Shown here: positions 53,672 to 64,000 of the stretch, one piece after another
Layout: the number at the start of each line of letters is the position of its first letter
How positions within the stretch are numbered: position 1 is the stretch's first letter
NCBI GenBank assembly: GCA_028583605.1
Contig: CM053327.1
Span: forward strand, 29,562,626 to 29,626,625
Direction: 5' to 3'
DNA: 64,000 nt
Source of the DNA: Dastarcus helophoroides
Lineage: Eukaryota > Arthropoda > Insecta > Coleoptera > Bothrideridae
Translations under genes and position numbers: made by a program
Notes under the pieces: model-generated
What the model was told of the DNA's origin: nothing
What the model saw: only the letters and a program-made list of their open reading frames with translations
Database searches by the model: none

Positions 53672-55629
53672 CTAGTCTAAAACTAGCTGGTCAGCTCCTT
53701 TATCGTTTTCTTCCTCCTTTTTAGCATTTACTTGGTTGATGTTTGCAGCTTTATATAATTGAGAATTTTTTACGGCAGCATATAAACACAACAATAAGTG
53801 AACTGATTCAATTTTGTTGCCATGAACAGGTATTTGAAATAAGCCGCATACCAAATCAATATAATCTGCTAATGATTTGGCATCTTTTGGTAACGGAAAT
53901 CCAAATTCTTTTAGTTGTCCTTCCATTTCCTCAGGCCATTCTTGCATTAAATCATCCAAGTCAGGCATGGGACTAAAAAATAATCCATGCTGTAATTGAT
54001 ATTGGCATGACTGTTAGTATGAATTATTTAACATTTTTTGATGAGCATTCTTTGGAGCTAGATGGATAGTATATTTTGGTAAATTCCCGATCACAGGAAT
54101 AGAAAACTGTTTATATTGTACAATAAAAACTTACATTGAATATCGCACCACTGGTGATGATTTACTTTTATGTAAGTCAGATATATCCTTAATCCATTTT
54201 TCAATCGTTTTGGCATTTTTCTCGATGTTATCTACTTTCTTGACTACCTGCGAAAAATTCGTTATATGTATATAACAGTAGTGTAACAATAGTTCTTATT
54301 GTTTAAGTTTAAATTACGTGGTACAAGATGGTTTTCAAATTCATAATTTTCGTCTTTCAGGAAAAATATTTGGTGGTTATTGCCGCTCTGGATTACAATA
54401 GGATTTTTACAAAAAAAGTCAGCAACGACGAAACATACAACGCTTATTTTAAAAAAGGTGTATGAAAAAGCTACCCAGTGCTTCTCCAAGCAGACTGTGC
54501 ATATAAAATCACATACCATATTGCTGTCATTTTGCTGCGATACATTTAAATTAGCTACTCTAAGCTGAAGATGAAGTAAAGCTGGATCACTTTGGTTGGT
54601 AGCTGGTTCATCCAAGACAGCAATTCCTAGTTGCTGGTCTGCAACATCAAAATATTCACCAGAAAGGCCAAAATCTGGAGGTATAACTTTAAGAAAAGCA
54701 TCAATATCTCCTACAGCCGGTAAAAAATCCGGAATAAATGGTTTAAATTTGTAATCCAAAGTTAACTGTTGCGGGGTATATCTGCAACATTGTATAACAT
54801 TCATCTTGATTTTTGGCATTCGAGAACTAATCTTACTTGGTGATGTACTGAAAAATTTCTTTAACTTCATCATCGACTTCTAAATTTTTATAAGCCTCGG
54901 GATTATACTCATCAGGGATTGAATACTGTTTAGTTGCGAATTCGTTGTCGCTTTCCTCAAGATCGCTTTCGCTCGACATCATTTTCGTTCTGGATATGTT
55001 TGTAGGGATATTCTTGGGTGGTGGCGGTGGAGGCGGTTGAAGCTGTATCCTCTCCTGCCTGGCAGGTCGGGGGATTTTGAACATATCCTGCTGTAAATCT
55101 TCAACCTTTAAAAACTTACTTTATTAGAAATAAACACTCGCTAATATTTATTGCATTATTTGAGCGAATTGTTTAATACGAGACAACTTAGGATCTGTAA
55201 TAGTTTGGAAAGGTTTGGAAGATTGGGAAATTTTTTTTTCAGCGTATATATACAATTAATTTTTTTTATTCGCTCCCCCACAACAGTATATTGATTTTTC
55301 CCTATCTTTTCTTAAAATTAATGACACAATGACTGAGGTACTGTACATCATCACAATATCATTAAATCAAGTATATAAAATGAAAACGGACCTTCCTTGC
55401 TTTGATTGCAGTTTCTTCAGGATCAGAATCTTCAATAATAGTATCATCGCTTCCGCTGGCTTCCATAACGTACTTGTTTTTTATCTGCAGATGACGGAGG
55501 AATCTGATGCTTCTCCTGAAGCTCTAATATTTCGTTATCGGAAGAATCATCCTTGAAATTATAAGTTCTTAATTGAAATTCATTAACCAAAGATGTACTT
55601 ACATCAATTATGGAAAAAGATCTTTGCAT
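53672..55629 (-). CDS. IFT46: Intraflagellar transport protein 46 (IFT46), 6 exons
   Basis: IFT46 is a core subunit of the IFT-B complex that moves cargo, notably outer dynein arms, into cilia. In insects it is needed in ciliated sensory neurons and often sperm. Exons, in transcript order, are 55603-55629, 55392-55551, 54837-55105, 54517-54781, 54135-54247 and 53672-53972, giving 377 residues after one frame correction. The conserved core is clear: YNPEAYKNLEV, EIFQYITKYTPQQ, FKPFIPDFLPAVGDIDAFLK, LDEPATNQSDPALLHLQLR, IEKWIKDISDLHKSK and MPDLDDLMQEWPEE. The N terminus is acidic and variable, as in other species. Exon 2 has a surplus base in the T6/A6 run at 55477-55482; a six-A tract read as five joins the frames. 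The exon 2 donor is GTCCGT, weaker than the others. Confidence 0.9.
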
Positions 55630-56410
55630 TTTGCTGAAATGAAAGTGAAAGCTGAAGTGAAAGAAAGTATATGTTTGAATTGTAAGTTGCGCTGTATCGT
55701 AGCAACAAATATACTATTAGCAGCCGATTTGTAACTTTATGCTCATTTTCCATGGGCGAAGTTAGTACATCCTGACCTTTTAGGGAAGAAAAATCCAGAA
55801 ACCGAATTTACAATAGAAATTGCGATAAAACTTTAAATTTCGAGTTAATAAATGACATTTCGATTAATAAAAATAGAAATTTCCGGCTTATAATAACATT
55901 ATTCTTCTTGGTGGACCCTTACTGGTCGGAAACATTATTATGTTGATTAAATGGGTCGCAGAAAGGTTAAATAAAATTAATAAATAAGAACAGTTGTAAT
56001 AACATGTTCTAAGAAACGGCCATTAAGGATAAAATATAGTTTACAAATGTAATAACTAGATGACAATTATTAAACTGTTAATAATTGTAGGTAAAAATAA
56101 TATGGAAAACATTATTTAATCTCATTATTTCTCGCAAACAATCCCTGAAATATAGGCAACACATTAATCATCAAAATGTTTATGCGTGAAGGCAGCTTTA
56201 GTTCTGGTGATTTTTTTATTTACTAACTTATCTGAAATGAACTTTACTAGAACATAGAGCACTTTGGTCTTATCTTTGTCAGAGCTGTCAAAAGTCAAAA
56301 TAAACAAATAATGCCAAAGTTTTGACATATAAATTGAAAAATGACGTGATTAGATAGAAAAAAATTGTATTAGAAATTATAGTGGAATTTATAACTTTAT
56401 AATCGAAAAT
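55630..56410. promoter_or_regulatory. Divergent promoter region of IFT46 and TEX261
   Basis: Start codons lie 781 bases apart, back to back. A dispersed repeat (56145-56240) occupies part of the interval. The IFT46-proximal side reads TGAAATGAAAGTGAAAGCTG. I see no convincing RFX X-box, though a search was only by eye. Confidence 0.5.
56145..56240 (+). repeat. Dispersed repeat shared with 20947-21046
   Basis: This is the second copy of the roughly 90-base repeat with CACATTAATCATCAAAAT and a following TTCTGGTGATTTTTT string. It lies inside a promoter interval here and upstream of the Rbp1 gene in the other case. Confidence 0.75.
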
Positions 56411-58127
<1,717 letters not shown>

Positions 58128-59073
58128 TGTTTAAAGTAGCCATAAACTCTAATTTATAAAAAAAATCATAGTACGTAATATAATTTGTATGTGATTACTA
58201 AGATTTTGTTAAAAACTAGATAATAGCATAATGTATTAATGACTTTTATTTATTTTGCCATCTGATATTAATTTATTATTTACAAAGACCTACTTCAGTT
58301 TGATGAGACATCTTAATTTTTTTAAATCTACTTTGCATTTATATCAACCGATTCTGTATCACTTTATAAATTTCTTGGTCAAAATAGGCATTTTGTTAAT
58401 TTAAATCTTAGAAACGTTGTGATTTAGATTTTAATTTTCTTTCTTTTGTATATTAAAGTTTAGCGACAAAACCAGTGTATATATTTTGTAAATAATATTT
58501 GTAATATATTTAGTTAATAACGGACAGATTTATACATTTACCAAAATGAAATTGGCAATTATAGAATGGCATCAAAAATTAACTTGCTAGAATTAAGGAG
58601 TTACCGCATGGAGATGACTCGCATCTAGATGCCCTAGCATCTAGGTGCGAGTACAGTAGGGAAAGCTGAGGGCGAGGCTTTGTCCTTGTAAACTTTTTTG
58701 GTCACAGACCTATATGCTGTGGAAGGGCTGCTTGGTATTTTATCAAATTTTGGTTGAAATGTGAATAAAAATGCAATTTTACGAATTGCAATTGAACTAA
58801 AATGCGCGAATTGAAATAGCAATACATTTTAATAAATTAAAAAATTTGTAAACTTAAAAATCAAATGTAACTTTTTCGAAAACTATTAATTTTTAAATAA
58901 ATGTTATTTATAAGGTACACAAAATGAAAGGAGTTAAAATCACTTAGTAAGGAATATACAGAGAATATGGGTATTTGTGTTTTAAGATATTTGAACTAAT
59001 AGAGGTGTATCAAACATATAACAAAATTCTAACATTTTAATCAAAATAATATTCAGCTTAACAATATAACAAA
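58128..59073. other. Convergent spacer after TEX261
   Basis: This is AT-rich and presumably contains the TEX261 3' untranslated region. A short palindrome with CTAGATGCCCTAGCATCTAG occurs at 58625-58644. No gene is seen. Confidence 0.5.
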
Positions 59074-62000
59074 TCACAACATTGGTTTATAAATAAGAAA
59101 GATGCAATTTTTAAGAGAACTTGTATAAAGGGGAAGGTTAATTTTGTTAAATATTTTACTGAACAGGTTATCTTTACAAAAATATTTAAAATTTATATCT
59201 GAAGGTTTGTTTTTAATGCAATATATTAATATCGACTCAAAAATCTCAAGTAAAGCTTTCTTTGCTTCCGGATCTATTCTATTGCAGGAAGAATGTTTTA
59301 AGGCATTTTGTAACATTTTTGTAAACCTGAAGCATTGGCTCAACTTTGTTGTATTCGAATTGACATTCCAAAATGAATCCACTTAGGATGTCGCCGATGC
59401 ATTCTACTAAAGGTACGTTTTCAGCAAACAGATTCAATTCTCCTTTTTCAAACACCTAGAAAGTAAAGTAGCATGAGATAAGTAATGAATGTAGTTTTCT
59501 TTTTCAATTTTCACAAATTAAACTAAATAACGAACTGCAGCGAACGACTTATAAACAAGTAGGAGTTAGATTTGGTTAATGAACCAAATGAAGCAAAATA
59601 TTTTCAAGTTGTGATGGTTATGACCACCGATGATGCAGTAATGCGAAACCTGGTCCGGTGTTGACAAATATTTATCGAAACATTGTGGAATTTTTAATTT
59701 CTGGTGCGTTTATCGTTAATAAAGTTAAATAGCTATGAATGGTTATACTGGTCAGTTTTCTTATTTTAAACATAGTAAGCCATATATTTCATTTTCTGAC
59801 TAGGCGTTATGTATTTAAATGCTTGACACATAAGTAACCATTTTAAAAATTTGATGCCAACTATAATTAATAATTCTTAATCAAACTAGTTATAGTATCA
59901 AAAAATCATATTATTAATATTTACCTCTGAACTGCTAAAAAATTGCTCAGGAAATTTTCGAAATGCCCACGAGAACAAAAAGGAAATTGACTGTTCTGCA
60001 GATAAGATGTGAATACATTTTTTAAGGAAGAGAGTGCGGGCTACAGTTGATGTACACTCCCAAGACTTTACGCTGAAAAATAAATTTTATAAATTTTTTT
60101 CATGAAAATAAAAAATGCAAACCTTGTATTTGTCAAACGATCTTGGCACTTGTTCAAATCGGCTATTGAGTTTCTTACACAGATCTGATCATCTTCAAAC
60201 AATATCATAATTATATCAAAAATGTTAATTAAATTTTGTCCTAGAAAAAAAAGACTAGGATTACTAATTTATAAATCGTTGGAAATCTTGAAAGACATCT
60301 TAATTGGCCAAACAAACAATGGCTATTTCATTTAGTGATTGATAGCATAATAATACAACTGACACTGCAAAAAATTATGAATTCCCAAGTAGTTTCCATT
60401 TACAATTCATTTATGCAAACAAGTTCAACCCTGATATTTCGATGTACCTGAAGATTTGGAATTCAACCACATTTTTTCATTTTATTCTCAATATTTTGGG
60501 AACAAAGTCCAAATTTTCTACAAAAATTATGTACATACAACCATAAGATTCTTCAAAATAGATAATTTGCTACAGCTATTGTACTTTTTCAGTGACTATT
60601 TTGTAGAATATTCTTACCTTTAATAACAGAGTTAGAAGAATAAAACATAAAGCGTATGCTTTTTAAGAAGTCACACACAACGAGTCTATTGTAGTCTGTT
60701 GCTTCCGGTACAGCATTTTTATGTAAAATTTCGATCAGGCAATCGTAACTTAATTTCCTTAAAATACCTTCCTCCAGAGTAGATAACAGAGTACTTATAC
60801 AATGTAAAACTGCACCATTTAAATCTTCTTGTTCTCCTTGGCAAATATTTAAGAACTGCTTAAAAGTTTTTACATTATCACAGCCATTTAAACTTCGAAG
60901 TACACACGGATAGTATGGTAACAATAAACATAGCTCTAAAGTTAAAAATTTGTCACTATGTAATGCAGATTCTATGTTATAAAACAACATTTCTTTAACT
61001 TGTTTATGAGTATCGTAAAGAATTTTTTCAATGTCTTCGTCGGATAAAGGCGACAATATAGAGCGAATACTTTCAGGTATTTCCATTTCTTCAGTTGTGT
61101 ATAAGGGGTGTATTCTGAAATTATCCCTACATTTAGTTTGATTCAATGCTATAAAAATTTGTATGACATAATTCCTCATAAAAGTGGAAGCATCTAAACA
61201 TAAATATCGCGTTAATCTTGAAGCAATATTTTCATAGTGTTGATTATTTCCAAGTAATGCCCGAGCCAGACTTATTACCGCAAAGCCAAAACTCAATCTC
61301 TCGAAATCCGTCTCTCTTATTATTTGGGTATCATACTGAAATCGTTCATCAATTAATGGTATCAGAAATTCGTTGATATATTTCGCTTCCGCAGCAGGTA
61401 CTTCATTTCTAAAAACAATTTGTTATTTTTTAGCGTATATTTTTTGTTGGCAAGAAAATAATTTTGTTTTTTTTTTATAATTTGAACATTTCGATATTTT
61501 TTTCGAAATTTCATGATGTTATTGATTGAAAATTAGAATTTAATAAGCGCTTTGTTTCAAGGATTATTCTCGAACTAGAAATACATCACCAAATTGACCA
61601 GTGATTTGTCTAATAGCTGATTAAGTTAGTTTTATTACATTTATTTAAACTAATTTTATAAATGAGAAATTGTGTTTTGATCTGTTGGTATCTTACAACT
61701 ACCTGTTGTATCTGGTCAGAGACAAATTTTAAAAAAATAAGGTTCCTCATTTGTGAAAACCGAAATTCTTTTCTTGCCAATGTTTAACATGACATTTACT
61801 TGTGCAGCAACGTGATTAAAATTTCCAAATAGGTTGAGCGATTTAAAAAATTGGTTTGGGATTGTTCCAGTGCAATGTGTTTGCTCCTTTCAATGTAATT
61901 TAATACTGGTAAAGGTAATTTTCCATCGCAGTACTTTAAGCAGAAGTGAATCTGAAAATAAATTATAAATACAACCAAAAACATTCAGTTTTTTTTATAG

Positions 62001-62287
62001 TACTATGGTTCACTTTTTTTAAGCTGTGGTTAAAATTATGATGCTATTAAGCTCAAGATTTTATTTATGGCGATTTTTCTTTGTTATTTTTTACATACCT
62101 GCAATAGAACTCCATGATATTCATTGTGACTTAAACCTTTTTGACTAAGCGCTGCGAAAAGGCTGTTCAAATTTTCCCCTATATTTCTAAGTCCCAAGAA
62201 GGTAACTAACACTTTAGCTGCTAATTCTCTTATATGTAAAGAGCAATCTATTAAACATTTTCGTATAAATGGTAAACATTTTTCCAT
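59074..62287 (-). CDS. THADA: THADA-like ARM/HEAT-repeat protein, 3' part
   Basis: THADA-family proteins (yeast Trm732) are large helical-repeat partners of the FTSJ1-type tRNA 2'-O-methyltransferase; fly THADA also affects SERCA and energy storage. Visible exons, in transcript order, are 62099-62287, 61800-61951, 60618-61408, 60123-60240, 59925-60072 and the last from 59455. Family hallmarks are CLIDCSLHIRELAAKVLVTFL and, at the exon end, NEYHGVLLQ. The first visible exon follows a splice acceptor, so the gene continues beyond the right edge. In the last exon the spliced frame stops at 59279, but a one-base skip in the A5/T5 run at 59316-59320 leads into an open frame to 59074 (RIDPEAKKALLEIFESIL), which looks more protein-like. 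The last exon boundary is therefore uncertain. Confidence 0.68.
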
Positions 62288-64000
62288 CTAAAAATAATAA
62301 TTAGAGACCGGATCATATGCAACATAAAAAGCTTAAAATATGGAAGTAAAATGCTTAAAATATGCACGAAACATGTCAAAATTTGCTACTTTAAATAATA
62401 ATGCTGTTAATTTGAACAAATGTATTTCTGATTTAAATATTTTTTTCTTTTGAATAAATTTGCTTATTTAAATAGGTTTGATTTTAATTTGAACGCATTT
62501 TCAATACGTTTGCTTCTAGTGTGAACAAATTTATTTCTAATTTAAATAAGTTTGCAACTAATTTGTACAAATTTGCTGAGAATTGGAACAAATTTTCTTC
62601 CAATTTTGACAAATTTCTAGTACGTGCCTACCCAAATTTATAATTTTTTTTCAAAATGTAGTTTTGTCTCTCAAAATCTAGTGTATACATTTCAAAATTG
62701 CCTGTTAAAATTTGTATTTCGTTTTGCTGTGCGTTTCTCGAAATTTGAATTGTATTCTTAAAATTTTGTGTTTCCTGTTATAATTTTTAAACTCAATTGC
62801 TCAAGAATTTTCTATAAATGGAAAGGAAATTAAAGTGGAAATTCTGAATAAAATAAAATAGAAATTTCTAGTAAAAAAAAGTGAACACTTTTTGATTTTG
62901 TCCCAAACTTCATTTCAAATTTTTTTCAAAAATTGCTTTTGATTTTTACTTTTTTCCTTTCCAAATAAATGTCTGTAAGTACCTTTTTTTTTTAGAAAAT
63001 TTGACTTTATTTTTGATATTTTATTTTTTGCGAAATTTCAATATTTTCAGCCTTTTAGCTTTCCAATTTTTTTTACAATTCTGAGGTAGCTAGTATTTTA
63101 ATGTTTAAATTTCAACATATTGTCCAAAAATTCAACTCCAGATCCGAAGGTCTTTTCACAAGTTTTTTTTTTTGAAAAAATAACAATTCTGAAAAAAGAA
63201 AATATGGGAAAAAGTCGAACTTTGCGGAAAAAAGTATAAACTTTAAAATAACATCGAAATTTTGAAAAAATACAACTTTTCAAAAAACTCAACATTTCGA
63301 AAAAGGTTGAAATTTTTAATAAAGTGTTTCCAAAATAAATAATTTTCGAAATTTTGAAAAAGAAACGAAAAAATGGCGAAAATTTCAAACAAAAAAATGG
63401 AAATTTCAAACCGATTCACATGCCATGTTAACGAAAGTAGTGGCCGTGGCAATAGTGATTCGGATCAGGTGAAATATTAGCTAGCAGACTATCAACACGA
63501 AAAATTGAAAAGCCTAAAATTCGAAACAGGGTCGACATTTCTAAAAAAAATCTGGAATCGTGAGTTTTAATTTAAATGATTAAATTTATTTCATAAATAT
63601 CTTGGTTAGTTAAAATTTTTCAATTTGGACTTTTGCCAAAATTGCGCCTTTACATTTAACAGTTTCAAAAAAAATATTTACATTTTGTTTTGACTTTAAT
63701 GTTCTGTAATCAATTCAAGAGGTGGATATGACAAATTGACGAGATCTAACAAGATCGAAACCGGTTTTTGGTTTTCAAACTTTGAATCTAATAAATGTTC
63801 AAGCCTATTGATCTGTGCATTATAATCAAATTTTGAGTTTAAAAATAAAATCTCTGTATTTCAATCGAAATGTTAAGATTTTGAATAAAGTCCCAGTTTT
63901 CTGTCACAATTCTAGCTTTTGCACGATCCTGCTAAACTTAATCTTAATATAAAGCTGCTTTTAAAAATATTGAATAAAACTGTCAGATTAGGAATGTTGA
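62288..64000. other. Probable THADA intron with satellite and repeats
   Basis: No exon is recognised. Bases 62640-63410 are AAATTTCGA/TTTTCGAAA-type satellite. A dispersed repeat shared with 29365-29432 is at 63412-63475, followed by the third hammerhead repeat copy at 63722-63828. Confidence 0.55.
63722..63782 (+). ncRNA. Hammerhead ribozyme motif, copy 3 (decayed)
   Basis: Stem II (GATCT-AACA-AGATC), GAAA and the CCGG stem III are identical to copies 1 and 2. The core reads TTGACGA instead of CTGACGA (63736-63742), losing the C3-G8 pair, and the stem I 5' strand is GACAAA instead of ACCAAA. It is expected to be inactive. The downstream tail to about 63828 is conserved. Confidence 0.7.

Noticed and set aside
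54262..54873. 203-codon minus-strand frame as a single IFT46 exon
   Set aside because: The middle part is real coding sequence, but both ends are intron read-through; conserved splice sites at 54781 and 54517 fit IFT46.

Overview
The window is nuclear DNA from an insect. The protein-coding genes are insect-type and intron-rich with GT..AG introns, there are eukaryotic tRNA genes, a tandem pair of insect gustatory receptors, and a strongly AT-rich, repeat-laden background. A beetle is possible, but I cannot fix the order from sequence alone.

Layout, left to right: effete/UBE2D ubiquitin-conjugating enzyme (minus, 452-6219); tRNA-Val(AAC) (minus) and tRNA-Ala(AGC) (plus) near 7.7-8.2 kb; two gustatory receptor genes (plus, 9642-10798 and 18470-19737) separated by a decayed LINE, a foldback element and a 4.35-kb CT/hexanucleotide array; Rbp1/SRSF3-type SR protein (plus, 21603-24060); ISCA1 (minus, 24530-25645) divergent from mats/MOB1 (plus, 25984-27895); an hnRNP F/H (glorund-type) gene (minus, 29850-37045); splicing factor 1 (plus, 40648-45777) convergent on an Ana2/STIL-like centriole gene (minus, 46123-48770); a 4.3-kb hAT-like foldback element packed with satellite (48947-53246); IFT46 (minus, 53672-55629) divergent from TEX261 (plus, 56411-58127); and the 3' part of a THADA-like gene (minus, 59074-62287, continuing past the right edge).

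The genes are mostly housekeeping and do not form one pathway. Two themes recur: RNA processing (Rbp1, hnRNP F/H, SF1, the tRNAs, and THADA, a tRNA-methylation partner) and centriole/cilium assembly (Ana2-like and IFT46, with the satellite element between them). Exon maps were checked by reading frame: exon sums are multiples of three and intron phases match. Five conserved genes need one-base frame corrections to read through, which looks more like residual assembly error than gene decay.

The most interesting non-coding content is (1) a dispersed repeat carrying a textbook type I hammerhead ribozyme core with a minimal stem III, in two intact copies and one decayed copy; (2) the satellite-filled foldback element with a near-perfect 8-bp target duplication and a long internal hairpin; (3) the giant GCTCTT array, open in several reading frames on both strands; and (4) several new-looking MITEs, one nested in another, inside introns of the hnRNP F/H gene.
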